Positions 11,411 to 25,930 of a stretch of DNA of 64,000 nucleotides are shown one piece after another. A model generated the notes under the pieces. It made no database searches. It was not told the origin of the DNA and was given only the letters and a program-made list of their open reading frames with translations. Position 1 is the first letter of the stretch. The number at the start of each line of letters is the position of its first letter. Origin of the DNA: Sipunculus nudus (taxonomy: Eukaryota; Annelida; Sipuncula; Golfingiida; Sipunculidae); contig CM049317.1 of the NCBI GenBank assembly GCA_026874595.1, forward strand, positions 33,036,901-33,100,900, read 5' to 3'. The position numbers were made by a program, and so were the translations under genes.

Positions 11411-13620
11411 TATTTATAATAACATAGGATATTTTACGCTGTTAGATGTAAATAGCTGTCACAGCCTGTCTGTTAACGAAGTGAGGGAAACGGGTATGAC
11501 GAGTGATTTATTGTTTTTGTCGACAATAAGTCTTAACAGATACATCTACGCAGGATGATTACCATTACACACACAGCTTATCGTGGGATAAGAGTAATGC
11601 TAGTAATACAAGTGTGACTTTAAACATGTTAAGAGAGTAATGTTTGCTAAGTGCTTATAAAATTTCGCTGCACGCTATGAGTTAGTTAAAGTGATCACCT
11701 GTAGGCTATTACATTATTTCGACTGTATGAACGATATTTCCGAGTTATCTTTTGTAACCAGGGATGAATGCAGCCACTGATATTTTATAGAACGGTCTCG
11801 GTTGGTTTAGATACTCGGATTTTATACCAATCATATCATGTAGTCGCTTTGAAAGGCAGTGTGTTGCAGTAGAACTAATGTTATATGCTTGGCATGCTCG
11901 GACACTCCAGACCGGAAGGAGGGGGAGGGCTGCAAAAAATTAAGAATATTTTATTCTTATCTATCTTAAATGTATTCGTTACATCCAGACAACAAAGTCA
12001 CATGTTTGAGGCAGATCGATATTTAGAGATAGAGATGTCTACAGCACCCAACCAAAAGTCGAAACTTCCCTATCTGTCAAGAAGAGGTATTCTTGTCTTC
12101 GCTAGCATTCATGTCACAAGCTTTAAAAATGACTCCCATGGACATGTATTAAGAAAAAATAACTACAGCCAAGCATGTTACAGGCAATTTATACTGGTGT
12201 TTTTTTTTGCGATTGGAGTATGTCAGCGACAAATTCAGGGACTGATACAGGCTTTTAAAGTGTATGTGGTGTGTGTGTGTGGGGGGGGGGGGGGGGGGTG
12301 CTCATGCTCAGCGTCCCCGGGGAAGGTACCAGAATTGCTAGTAGACATTATATACATAACTGTCGTATGCAGAAGTATAGGGAACACACATTTGAGAAAC
12401 GCAATATCCGGCGTGGTTTTCCAATATCAAGAGTATATACTTCTGCGGCCCAGAATATATGGTCGAAAAGGGGGGCGCGCCCCCTCAAAATCTGCCCCCG
12501 AAATCCCTAGCAGTAGAGTAAAGAAAAACAAGGCTGACTTGAAATAATTGTTAACCTGTCTACCACGGGTCGTTATGACATGTATTACCAAGGCATCAGT
12601 GTCTTTAGGGCCCCTTACATCTTTTTCTCGTATACCTTGGGGCAGCTGAGATTCGTCCCGAAATCCGTACTAAGTTCAATTATTATGTCTAGACGCTTTA
12701 TGATAGCAATGTCATAGAGGACGTCTTTAATAATGGTCACATAATTAAAGGTTCCCCTTGTGTATTTTCTTTAATAAAATACGATACACTCAGACGTTAC
12801 CCTTTAGTCCCTGATTAAAATAATTTTGTTGGAAGTTTTGTCTCTCCAAAAGATGTCTTACTTTAATCTGGTCACAATGACAAGTATATATGACGCTTTT
12901 ACTCATTTACGTTGGGACCATCTGAGAATAAAGAATTTATGTAGAGGAGTAATATAATTGTAAATAATTCACCATGACTTTTATTTCTGTGCTGGAACAA
13001 GTGATACGGACTTGTGATCACACAAGACTATATATGTTTAGTAGTACTTTTTTATACACACAAATGAATAATTGATGACATACCAATGCCTACACTCTTT
13101 ACATTTTGCAGACGTCACTTAAAACTGCTTGGGATAAAAAATCTTAAACAATCTTAGATATTTTTAAAAAATATTGTCCTTTTGGAAACCTTTTCAAACT
13201 GAATTGTTCGCTGGAGGCAAACATATTGCTCCGTTTCCTCTATATCCCCGCTTTCCTATTGTCCCTAGGTTCCTGTAGGAATATCCGGCATACATGTTAT
13301 TTTCGTTACCACTTTAAGCTTTACGCTCTGAATCAAACTGCAAATATCGGGCGGCTGCCTGGAGGTTAAGATATATAATACATGTAATGTAAGCTCCGGT
13401 TATATAACGTACACATAAAGTAATCTGTGTGTGTTTTAGAGCTGGTAACTGTGTGTCCCCGTCACAGAGGTTGTAGGCAAACTGTTGAGAATTATGCTTC
13501 AAAGATATTTGTTCCAGATGTTCACTGAAACTTAATGGAAGCGTATATTGGCAACTAACAGTTCTCCTTACACGTATCCCTTGAGGGATGTAAGCTTAAT
13601 CCAAAGGCCGTGCGACCTTC
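11411..13620. other. intergenic with low-complexity open frame
   Basis: A 220-codon plus-strand frame begins at an ATG at 11885 and runs to 12547, but it crosses a (TG)n and G-homopolymer tract at about 12270-12298 that gives a poly-Gly stretch. The peptide has no recognisable domain, so I do not call it a gene. The rest shows no exon-like segment. Confidence 0.4.
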
Positions 13621-13627
13621 TTTTAGT

Positions 13628-13998
13628 CCGAGTAATTTGAAACCTGAGTCCAAATCCGAGTCTGAGTCAATCATAAAACTCTTTTAAAAGAAATTGAAAA
13701 CCTGGGAAATTTGAGATTATCCAGTGTATTATGTTAATGTATACACACAGCTTTGCTTGAAGGTGTATTTCTATCTTTTACCGAAGCAGAGCTAAAACTT
13801 TCTTAATATATTGTCTTTTTTCAAATATTAAATTTGTATAGTATGCACATGTATATTACCCTTTTAAACATTAGAAATAGCTTTTCATTTCCTACTGGAC
13901 TCGAGATGGACTTGGACTGATTCCTCGAGTCCTTACCTCCGAGTCCGAGTACAAGTCCGAGTTCCGGACCTTCGAGTCCAAGTCCCGACTCCAGTCCT
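13628..13998. repeat. degenerate GAGTCC/GAGTCCGAGT low-complexity tracts
   Basis: Two clusters (about 13628-13672 and 13902-13998) are built from loosely repeated 6-bp words such as GAGTCC, GAGTCT and AAGTCC, with inverted words GGACTTGGAC in the second cluster. They lie immediately left of the large minisatellite. Confidence 0.65.
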
Positions 13999-15712
13999 TT
14001 ATCACTGATATAACCTACTCCGTACATTGGTGACTTTATTTATGGTTATACTTTAGTGGTAGGAATTGTGTTTATGGTTATACTTTACTGGTAGGAACTG
14101 TGTTTATGGTTATACTTTAGTAGTAGGAATTGTGTTTATGGTTATACTTCAGTAGTAGGAATTGTGTTTATGGTTATACTTTAGTAGTAGGAATTGTGTT
14201 TATGGTTATACTTTAGTAGTAGGAATTGTGTTTATGGTTATACTTTAGTAGTAGGAATTGTGTTTATGGTTATACTTTAGAAGTAGGAATTGTGTTGATG
14301 GTTATGTTTAGTGGTAGGAATTGTGTTTATGGTTATAATTTAGTGGTAGGAATTGTGTTTATGGTTATACTTTGGTGGTAGGAATTGTGTTTATGGTTAT
14401 ACTTTGGTGGTAGGAATTGTGTTTATGGTTATACTTTGGTGGTAGGAACTGTGTTTATGGTTATACTTTTGTGGTAGGAACTGTGTTTATGGTTATATTT
14501 TGGTGGTAGGAACTGTGTTTATGGTTATACTTTGGTGGTAGGAACTGTGTTTATGGTTATACTTTGGTAGTAGGAATTGTGTTTATGGTTATACTTTAGT
14601 GGTAGGAACTGTGTTTATGGTTATACTTTAGTGGTAGGAACTGTGTTTATGGTTATACTTTGGTGGTAGGAACTGTGTTTATGGTTATACTTTAGTAGTA
14701 GGAATTGTGTTTATGGTTATACTTTAGTGGTAGGAACTGTGTTTATGGTTATACTTTTGTGGTAGGATTTGTGTTTATGGTTATACTTAAGTGGTTGGAT
14801 TTGTGTTGATGGTTATACTTTAGTGGGAGGATTTGTGTTGATGGTTATGTTTAGTGGTAGGATTTGTCTTCATGGTTATACTTTGGTGGTAGGAACTGTG
14901 TTTATGGTTATACTTTGGTGGTAGGAATTGTGTTTATGGTTATACTTTGGTGGTAGGAATTGTGTTTATGGTTATACTTTAGTGGTAGGATTTGTCTTCA
15001 TGGTTATACTTTGGTGGTTGGAACTGTGTTTATGGTTATACTTTGGTGGTAGGATTTGTCTTCATGGTTATACTTTGGTGGGAGGAACTGTGTTTATGGT
15101 TATACTTTGGTGGTAGGAATTGTGTTTATGGTTATACTTTAGTGGTAGGAATTGTGTTTATGGTTAGACTTTGGTGGTAGGAACTGTGTTTATGGTTATA
15201 CTTTGGTGGTAGGAACTGTGTTTCTGGTTATACTTTGGTGGTAGGAACTGTGTTTATGGTTATACTTTAGTGGTAGGAACTGTGTTTATGGTTATACTTT
15301 GATGGTAGGAATTGTGTTTATGGTTATACTTTAGTGGTAGGAACTGTGTTTATGGTTATCCTTTGATGGTAAGAATTGTGTTGATGGTTATATTTTAGTG
15401 GTTAGAATTGTGTTTATGGTTATACTTTTGTGGTAGGAACTGTGTTTATGGTTATATTTTGGTGGTAGGAACTGTGTTTATGGTTATACTTTGGTAGTAG
15501 GAATTGTGTTTATGGTTATACTTTAGTGGTAGGAACTGTGTTTATGGTTATACTTTAGTGGTAGGAACTGTGTTTATGGTTATACTTTGGTGGTAGGAAC
15601 TGTGTTTATGGTTATACTTTAGTAGTAGGAATTGTGTTTATGGTTATACTTTAGTGGTAGGAACTGTGTTTATGGTTATACTTTTGTGGTAGGATTTGTG
15701 TTTATGGTTATA

Positions 15713-18700
15713 CTTAAGTGGTTGGATTTGTGTTGATGGTTATACTTTAGTGGGAGGATTTGTGTTGATGGTTATGTTTAGTGGTAGGATTTGTCTTCAT
15801 GGTTATACTTTGGTGGTAGGAACTGTGTTTATGGTTATACTTTGGTGGTAGGAATTGTGTTTATGGTTATACTTTGGTGGTAGGAATTGTGTTTATGGTT
15901 ATACTTTAGTGGTAGGATTTGTCTTCATGGTTATACTTTGGTGGTTGGAACTGTGTTTATGGTTATACTTTGGTGGTAGGATTTGTCTTCATGGTTATAC
16001 TTTGGTGGGAGGAACTGTGTTTATGGTTATACTTTGGTGGTAGGAATTGTGTTTATGGTTATACTTTAGTGGTAGGAATTGTGTTTATGGTTAGACTTTG
16101 GTGGTAGGAACTGTGTTTATGGTTATACTTTGGTGGTAGGAACTGTGTTTCTGGTTATACTTTGGTGGTAGGAACTGTGTTTATGGTTATACTTTAGTGG
16201 TAGGAACTGTGTTTATGGTTATACTTTGATGGTAGGAATTGTGTTTATGGTTATACTTTAGTGGTAGGAACTGTGTTTATGGTTATACTTTGATGGTAAG
16301 AATTGTGTTTATGGTTATATTTTAGTGGTTAGAATTGTGTTTATGGTTATACTTTTGTGGTAGGAACTGTGTTTATGGTTATATTTTGGTGGTAGGAACT
16401 GTGTTTATGGTTATATTTTGGTGGTAGGCATTGTGTTTATGTTTTTACTTTAGCGGTAGGAACTGTGTTTATGGTTATACTTTAGTGGTAGGAACTGTGT
16501 TTATGGTTATACTTTAGTGGTAGGAAATGTGTTTATGGTTATACTTTGGTGGTAGGAATTGTGTTATGGTTATACTTTAGTGGTAGGAATTGTGTTTATG
16601 GTTATACTTTAGTGGTAGGATTTGTGTTGATGGTTATGTTTAGTGGTAGGATTTGTGTTGATGGTTATACTTTAGTGGTAGGATTTGTGTTGATGGTTAT
16701 GTTTAGTGGTAGGATTTGTGTTTATGGTTATACTTTAGTGGTAGGATTTGTGTTGATGGTTATAATTTAGTGGTAGGATTTGTGTTGATGGTTATACTTT
16801 AGTGGTAGGATTTGTGTTTATGGTTATACTTTGATGGTAGGAATTGTGTTTATGGTTATACTTTTGTGGTAGGATTTGTGTTTATGGTTATACTTAAGTG
16901 GTTGGATTTGTGTTGATGGTTATACTTTAGTGGGAGGATTTGTGTTGATGGTTATGTTTAGTGGTAGGATTTGTCTTCATGGTTATACTTTGGTGGTAGG
17001 AACTGTGTTTATGGTTATACTTTGGTGGTAGGAATTGTGTTTATGGTTATACTTTGGTGGTAGGAATTGTGTTTATGGTTATACTTTAGTGGTAGGATTT
17101 GTCTTCATGGTTATACTTTGGTGGTTGGAACTGTGTTTATGGTTATACTTTAGTGGTAGGATTTGTGTTGATGGTTATAATTTAGTGGTAGGATTTGTGT
17201 TGATGGTTATACTTTAGTGGTAGGATTTGTGTTTATGGTTATACTTTAGTGGTAGGAACTGTGTTTATGGTTATACTTTTGTGGTAGGATTTGTGTTTAT
17301 GGTTATACTTAAGTGGTTGGATTTGTGTTGATGGTTATACTTTAGTGGGAGGATTTGTGTTGATGGTTATGTTTAGTGGTAGGATTTGTCTTCATGGTTA
17401 TACTTTGGTGGTAGGAACTGTGTTTATGGTTATACTTTGGTGGTAGGAATTGTGTTTATGGTTATAATTTGGTGGTAGGAATTGTGTTTATGGTTATACT
17501 TTAGTGGTAGGATTTGTCTTCATGGTTATACTTTGGTGGTTGGAACTGTGTTTATGGTTATACTTTGGTGGTAGGATTTGTCTTCATGGTTATACTTTGG
17601 TGGTTGGAACTGTGTTTATGGTTATACTTTGGTGGTAGGATTTGTCTTCATGGTTATACTTTGGTGGTTGGAACTGTGTTTATGGTTATACTTTGGTGGT
17701 AGGATTTGTCTTCATGGTTATACTTTGGTGGGAGGAACTGTGTTTATGGTTATACTTTGGTGGTAGGAATTGTGTTTATGGTTATACTTTAGTGGTAGGA
17801 ATTGTGTTTATGGTTAGACTTTGGTGGTAGGAACTGTGTTTATGGTTATACTTTGGTGGTAGGAACTGTGTTTCTGGTTATACTTTGGTGGTAGGAACTG
17901 TGTTTATGGTTATACTTTAGTGGTAGGAACTGTGTTTATGGTTATACTTTGATGGTAGGAATTGTGTTTATGGTTATACTTTAGTGGTAGGAACTGTGTT
18001 TATGGTTATCCTTTGATGGTAAGAATTGTGTTGATGGTTATATTTTAGTGGTTAGAATTGTGTTTATGGTTATACTTTTGTGGTAGGAACTGTGTTTATG
18101 GTTATATTTTGGTGGTAGGAACTGTGTTTATGGTTATACTTTGGTAGTAGGAATTGTGTTTATGGTTATACTTTAGTGGTAGGAACTGTGTTTATGGTTA
18201 TACTTTAGTGGTAGGAACTGTGTTTATGGTTATACTTTGGTGGTAGGAACTGTGTTTATGGTTATACTTTAGTAGTAGGAATTGTGTTTATGGTTATACT
18301 TTAGTGGTAGGAACTGTGTTTATGGTTATACTTTTGTGGTAGGATTTGTGTTTATGGTTATACTTAAGTGGTTGGATTTGTGTTGATGGTTATACTTTAG
18401 TGGGAGGATTTGTGTTGATGGTTATGTTTAGTGGTAGGATTTGTCTTCATGGTTATACTTTGGTGGTAGGAACTGTGTTTATGGTTATACTTTGGTGGTA
18501 GGAATTGTGTTTATGGTTATACTTTGGTGGTAGGAATTGTGTTTATGGTTATACTTTAGTGGTAGGATTTGTCTTCATGGTTATACTTTGGTGGTTGGAA
18601 CTGTGTTTATGGTTATACTTTGGTGGTAGGATTTGTCTTCATGGTTATACTTTGGTGGGAGGAACTGTGTTTATGGTTATACTTTGGTGGTAGGAATTGT

Positions 18701-20300
18701 GTTTATGGTTATACTTTAGTGGTAGGAATTGTGTTTATGGTTAGACTTTGGTGGTAGGAACTGTGTTTATGGTTATACTTTGGTGGTAGGAACTGTGTTT
18801 CTGGTTATACTTTGGTGGTAGGAACTGTGTTTATGGTTATACTTTAGTGGTAGGAACTGTGTTTATGGTTATACTTTGATGGTAGGAATTGTGTTTATGG
18901 TTATACTTTAGTGGTAGGAACTGTGTTTATGGTTATACTTTGATGGTAAGAATTGTGTTTATGGTTATATTTTAGTGGTTAGAATTGTGTTTATGGTTAT
19001 ACTTTTGTGGTAGGAACTGTGTTTATGGTTATATTTTGGTGGTAGGAACTGTGTTTATGGTTATATTTTGGTGGTAGGCATTGTGTTTATGTTTTTACTT
19101 TAGCGGTAGGAACTGTGTTTATGGTTATACTTTAGTGGTAGGAACTGTGTTTATGGTTATACTTTAGTGGTAGGAAATGTGTTTATGGTTATACTTTGGT
19201 GGTAGGAATTGTGTTATGGTTATACTTTAGTGGTAGGAATTGTGTTTATGGTTATACTTTAGTGGTAGGATTTGTGTTGATGGTTATGTTTAGTGGTAGG
19301 ATTTGTGTTGATGGTTATACTTTAGTGGTAGGATTTGTGTTGATGGTTATGTTTAGTGGTAGGATTTGTGTTTATGGTTATACTTTAGTGGTAGGATTTG
19401 TGTTGATGGTTATAATTTAGTGGTAGGATTTGTGTTGATGGTTATACTTTAGTGGTAGGATTTGTGTTTATGGTTATACTTTGATGGTAGGAATTGTGTT
19501 TATGGTTATACTTTTGTGGTAGGATTTGTGTTTATGGTTATACTTAAGTGGTTGGATTTGTGTTGATGGTTATACTTTAGTGGGAGGATTTGTGTTGATG
19601 GTTATGTTTAGTGGTAGGATTTGTCTTCATGGTTATACTTTGGTGGTAGGAACTGTGTTTATGGTTATACTTTGGTGGTAGGAATTGTGTTTATGGTTAT
19701 ACTTTGGTGGTAGGAATTGTGTTTATGGTTATACTTTAGTGGTAGGATTTGTCTTCATGGTTATACTTTGGTGGTTGGAACTGTGTTTATGGTTATACTT
19801 TAGTGGTAGGATTTGTGTTGATGGTTATAATTTAGTGGTAGGATTTGTGTTGATGGTTATACTTTAGTGGTAGGATTTGTGTTTATGGTTATACTTTAGT
19901 GGTAGGAACTGTGTTTATGGTTATACTTTTGTGGTAGGATTTGTGTTTATGGTTATACTTAAGTGGTTGGATTTGTGTTGATGGTTATACTTTAGTGGGA
20001 GGATTTGTGTTGATGGTTATGTTTAGTGGTAGGATTTGTCTTCATGGTTATACTTTGGTGGTAGGAACTGTGTTTATGGTTATACTTTGGTGGTAGGAAT
20101 TGTGTTTATGGTTATAATTTGGTGGTAGGAATTGTGTTTATGGTTATACTTTAGTGGTAGGATTTGTCTTCATGGTTATACTTTGGTGGTTGGAACTGTG
20201 TTTATGGTTATACTTTGGTGGTAGGATTTGTCTTCATGGTTATACTTTGGTGGGAGGAACTGTGTTTATGGTTATACTTTGGTGGTAGGAATTGTGTTTA
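15713..20300 (+). repeat. higher-order duplication of about 2650 bp inside the minisatellite
   Basis: The rare variant CTTAAGTGGTTGG occurs at 14786, 15713, 16893, 17308, 18363, 19543 and 19958. The spacings after 15713 are 1180, 415, 1055, 1180, 415, so a block of 2650 bp is repeated in order. A related 927-bp shift links 14786 to 15713, and a 1595-bp shift links the block near 19196 to that near 20791. Towards its end the two copies differ by two 64-bp repeats (extra copies at about 17578-17700). Confidence 0.85.
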
Positions 20301-23300
20301 TGGTTATACTTTAGTGGTAGGAATTGTGTTTATGGTTAGACTTTGGTGGTAGGAACTGTGTTTATGGTTATACTTTGGTGGTAGGAACTGTGTTTCTGGT
20401 TATACTTTGGTGGTAGGAACTGTGTTTATGGTTATACTTTAGTGGTAGGAACTGTGTTTATGGTTATACTTTGATGGTAGGAATTGTGTTTATGGTTATA
20501 CTTTAGTGGTAGGAACTGTGTTTATGGTTATACTTTGATGGTAAGAATTGTGTTTATGGTTATATTTTAGTGGTTAGAATTGTGTTTATGGTTATACTTT
20601 TGTGGTAGGAACTGTGTTTATGGTTATATTTTGGTGGTAGGAACTGTGTTTATGGTTATATTTTGGTGGTAGGCATTGTGTTTATGTTTTTACTTTAGCG
20701 GTAGGAACTGTGTTTATGGTTATACTTTAGTGGTAGGAACTGTGTTTATGGTTATACTTTAGTGGTAGGAAATGTGTTTATGGTTATACTTTGGTGGTAG
20801 GAATTGTGTTATGGTTATACTTTAGTGGTAGGAATTGTGTTTATGGTTATACTTTAGTGGTAGGATTTGTGTTGATGGTTATGTTTAGTGGTAGGATTTG
20901 TGTTGATGGTTATACTTTAGTGGTAGGATTTGTGTTGATGGTTATGTTTAGTGGTAGGATTTGTGTTTATGGTTATACTTTAGTGGTAGGATTTGTGTTG
21001 ATGGTTATAATTTAGTGGTAGGATTTGTGTTGATGGTTATACTTTAGTGGTAGGATTTGTGTTTATGGTTATACTTTGATGGTAGGAATTGTGTTTATGG
21101 TTATACTTTAGTGGTAGGAACTGTGTTTATGGTTATACTTTGGTGGTAGGAATTGTGTTAATGGTTATAATATTGTGGTAGGGAATTGTGTTTATGGTTA
21201 TACTTTAGTGGTAGGAATTGTGTTTATGGTTATAATTTAGTGATAGGAATTGTGTTTATGGTTTAATATAGTGGTAGCAATTGTGTTGATGGTTATAATT
21301 TAGTGGTAGGAATTGTGTTGATGGTTTAATTTAGTGGTAGGAATTGTGTTGATGGTTATAATTTAGTGGTAGGAACTGTGTTTATGGTTATACTTTAGTG
21401 GTAGGAATTGTGTTTTTGGTTATACTTTAGTGGTAGGAACTGTGTTTATGGTTATACTTTAGTGGTAGGAACTGTGTTTATGGTTATACTTTAGTGGTAG
21501 GAATTGTGTTTATGGTTATAATTTAGTGGTAGGAATTGTGTTTTTGGTTATACTTTAGCGGTAGGAACTGTGTTTATGGTTATACTTTAGTGGAAGGAAC
21601 TGTGTTTATGGTTATATTTTAGTGGTAGGAATTGTGTTATGGTTATACTTTAGTGGTAGGAACTGTGTTTATGGTTATACTTTAGTGGTAGGAATTGTGT
21701 TTATGGTTATACTTTAGTGGTAGGAACTGTGTTTATGTTTATACTTTAGTGGTAGGAATTGTGTTATGGTTATACTTTAGTGGTAGGAACTGTGTTTATG
21801 GTTATACTTTAGTGGTAGGAACTGTGTTTATGGTTATACTTTAGTGGTAGGAATTGTGTTATGGTTATACTTTAGTGGTAGGAACTGTGTTTATGGTTAT
21901 ACTTTAGTGGTAGGAACTGTGTTTATGGTTATACTTTGGTGGTAGGAACTGTGTTTATGGTTATACTTTAGTGGTAGGAACTGTGTTTATGGTTATACTT
22001 TAGTGGTAGGAACTGTGTTTATGGTTATACTTTGGTGGTAGGAAATGTGTTTATGGTTATACTTTAGTGGTAGGAATTGTGTTTATGGTTATACTTTAGT
22101 GGTAGGAATTGTGTTATGGTTATACTTTAGTGGTAGGAACTGTGTTTATGGTTATACTTTAGTGGTAGGAACTGTGTTTATGGTTATACTTTGGTGGTAG
22201 GAACTGTGTTTATGGTTATACTTTAGTGGTAGGAACTGTGTTTATGGTTATACTTTAGTGGTAGGAACTGTGTTTATGGTTATACTTTGGTGGTAGGAAT
22301 TGTGTTTATGGTTATACTTTAGTGGTAGGAATTGTGTTTATGGTTATACTTTAGTGGTAGGCATTGTGTTTATGTTTATACTTTAGTGGTAGGAATTGTG
22401 TTATGGTTATACTTTAGTGGTAGGAACTGTGTTTATGGTTATATTTTGGTGGTAGGAATTGTGTTTATGGTTATAATATTGTGGTAGGAATTGTGTTTAT
22501 GGTTATACTTTAGTGGTAGGAATAGTGTTTATGGTTATAATTTAGTGATAGGAATTGTGTTTTTGGTTTAATTCAGTGGTAGGAATTGTGTTGATGGTTA
22601 TAATTTAGTGGTAGGATTTGTGTTGATGGTTATAATTTAGTGGTAGGAAATGTGTTGATGGTTATAATTTAGTGGTAGGAATTGTGTTGATGGATATACT
22701 TTAGTTGTAGGATTTGTGTTGATGGTAATACTTTAGTGGTAGGATTTGTGTTGATGGTTATGTTTAGTGGTAGGATTTGTGTTTATGGTTATACTTTAGT
22801 GGTAGGATTTGTGTTGATGGTTATAATCTAGTGGTAGGATTTGTGTTGATGGTTATGTTTAGTGGTAGGATTTGTGTTTATGGTTATACGTTAGTGGTAG
22901 GATTTGTGTTGATGGTTATACTTTAGTGGTAGGAATTGTGTTGATGGTTATGTTTAGTGGTAGGATTTGTGTTGATGGTTATAATTTAGTTGTAGGATTT
23001 GTGTTGATGGTTATACTTTAGTGGTAGGATTTGTGTTGATGGTTATAATTTAGTGGTAGGATTTGTGTTGATGGTTATGTTTAGTGGTAAGATTTGTGTT
23101 TATGGTTATACTTTAGTGGTAGGATTTGTGTTGATGGTTATAATTTAGTGGTAGAAATTGTGTTCATGGTTATACTTTAGTGGTAGGAATTGTGTTGATG
23201 GTTATACTTTAGTGGTAGGAATTGTGTTTATGTTTATACTTTAGTGGTAGGAACTGTGTTTATGGTTATACTTTGGTGGTAGGATTTGTGTTGATGGTTA

Positions 23301-23922
23301 TACTTTGGTGGTAGGAATTGTGTTTATGGTTATACTTTGGTGGTAGGAATTGTGTTTATGGTTATAATTTAGTGATAGGAACTGTGTTTATGGTTATACT
23401 TTGGTGGTAGGATTTGTGTTGATGGTTATACTTTGGTGGTAGGAATTGTGTTTATGGTTATACTTTAGTGGTAGGATTTGTGTTTATGGTTATACTTTAG
23501 TGGTAGGATTTGTGTTGAAGGTTATACTTTAGTGGTAGGATTTGTGTTGATGGTTATGTTTAGTGGTAGGATTTGTGTTTATGGTTATACTTTAGTGGTA
23601 GGATTTGTGTTGACGGTTATACTTTAGTGGTAGGATTTGTGTTGATGGTTATGTTTAGTGGTAGGATTTGTGTTTATGGTTATACTTTAGTGGTAGGATT
23701 TGTGTTGATGGTTATACTTTAGTGGTAGGAATTGTGTTATGGTTATACTTCAGTGGTAGGAACTGTGTTTATGGTTATACTTTAGTGGTAGGAACTGTGT
23801 TTATGGTTATACTTTGGTGGTAGGAACTGTGTTTATGGTTATACTTTAGTGGTAGGAACTGTGTTTATGGTTATACTTTAGTGGTAGGAACTGTGTTTAT
23901 GGTTATACTTTGGTGGTAGGAA

Positions 23923-25930
23923 TTGTGTTTATGGTTATACTTTAGTGGTAGGAATTGTGTTTATGGTTATACTTTAGTGGTAGGAATTGTGTTATGGTTA
24001 TACTTTAGTGGTAGGAACTGTGTCTATGGTTATACTTTAGTGGTAGGAACTGTGTTTATGGTTATACTTTGGTGGAAGGAACTGTGTTTATGGTTATACT
24101 TTAGTGGTAGGAACTGTGTAATGGTTATACTTTAGTGGTAGGAACTGTGTTTATGGTTATACTTTGGTGGTAGGAATTGTGTTTATGGTTATACTTTAGT
24201 GGTAGGAATTGTGTTTATGGTTATACTTTAGTGGTAGGCATTGTGTTTATGTTTATACTTTAGTGGTAGGAATTGTGTTATGGTTATACTTTAGTGGTAG
24301 GAACTGTGTTTATGGTTATATTTTGGTGGTAGGAATTGTGTTTATGGTTATAATATTGTGGTAGGATTTGTGTTGATGGTTATACTTTAGTGGTAGGATT
24401 TGTGTTGATGGTTATGTTTAGTGGTAGGATTTGTGTTTATGGTTATACTTTAGTGGTAGGATTTGTGTTGATGGTTATAATATAGTGGTAGGATTTGTGT
24501 TGATGGTTATGTTTAGTGGTAGGATTTGTGTTTATGGTTATACTTTAGTGGTAGGATTTGTGTTGATGGTTATACTTTAGTGGTAGGATTTGTGTTGATG
24601 GTTATGTTTAGTGGTAGGATTTGTGTTTATGGTTATACTTTAGTGGTAGGATTTGTGTTGGTGGTTATACTTTAGTGGTAGGATTTGTGTTGATGGTTAT
24701 GTTTAGTGGTAGGATTTGTGTTGATGGTTATACTTTAGTGGTAGGATTTGTGTTGATGGTTATGTTTAGTGGTAGGATTTGTGTTTATGGTTATACTTTA
24801 GTGGTAGGATTTGTGTTGATGGTTATAATTTAGTGGTGGGATTTGTGTTGATGGTTATGTTTAGTGGTAGGATTTGTGTTTATGGTTATACTTTAGTGGT
24901 AGGAACTGTGTTTATGGTTATACTTTAGTGGTAGGAACTGTGTTTATGGTTATACTTTGGTGGTAGGAATTGTGTTTATGGTTATACTTTAGTGGTAGGA
25001 ATTGTGTTTATGGTTATACTTTAGTGGTAGGAATTGTGTTATGGTTATACTTTAGTGGTAGGAACTGTGTCTATGGTTATACTTTAGTGGTAGGAACTGT
25101 GTTTATGGTTATACTTTGGTGGAAGGAACTGTGTTTATGGTTATACTTTAGTGGTAGGAACTGTGTAATGGTTATACTTTAGTGGTAGGAACTGTGTTTA
25201 TGGTTATACTTTGGTGGTAGGAATTGTGTTTATGGTTATACTTTAGTGGTAGGAATTGTGTTTATGGTTATACTTTAGTGGTAGGCATTGTGTTTATGTT
25301 TATACTTTAGTGGTAGGAATTGTGTTATGGTTATACTTTAGTGGTAGGAACTGTGTTTATGGTTATATTTTGGTGGTAGGAATTGTGTTTATGGTTATAA
25401 TATTGTGGTAGGATTTGTGTTGATGGTTATACTTTAGTGGTAGGATTTGTGTTGATGGTTATGTTTAGTGGTAGGATTTGTGTTTATGGTTATACTTTAG
25501 TGGTAGGATTTGTGTTGATGGTTATAATATAGTGGTAGGATTTGTGTTGATGGTTATGTTTAGTGGTAGGATTTGTGTTTATGGTTATACTTTAGTGGTA
25601 GGATTTGTGTTGATGGTTATACTTTAGTGGTAGGATTTGTGTTGATGGTTATGTTTAGTGGTAGGATTTGTGTTTATGGTTATACTTTTGTGGTAGGATT
25701 TGTGTTGATGGTTATACTTTAGTGGTAGGATTTCTGTTGATGGTTATGTTTAGTGGTAGGATTTGTGTTGATGGTTATACTTTAGTGGTAGGATTTGTGT
25801 TGATGGTTATGTTTAGTGGTAGGATTTGTGTTTATGGTTATACTTTAGTGGTAGGATTTGTGTTGATGGTTATAATTTAGTGGTGGGATTTGTGTTGATG
25901 GTTATGTTTAGTGGTAGGATTTGTGTTTAT
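23923..25930 (+). repeat. higher-order duplication of 1047 bp inside the minisatellite
   Basis: The rare unit with ACTGTGTAATGG occurs near 24113 and again 1047 bp later. Neighbouring variants keep the same order in both blocks, with scattered single-base differences (for example TTCTGTTGATGG only in the second). A further 638-bp shift links the GGATTTTGTTGATGG variants at about 26203 and 26841. Confidence 0.8.

Noticed and set aside
11885-12547. 220-codon frame
   Set aside because: Crosses a TG/G homopolymer tract, no recognisable domain, composition typical of decayed non-coding sequence.
14928-25880. Many 60-74 codon plus-strand frames with GYTLVVG-like repeats
   Set aside because: They follow the 32-bp minisatellite, need non-ATG starts in many cases, and end wherever TTTAGTGG supplies TAG. 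No sign of coding selection.
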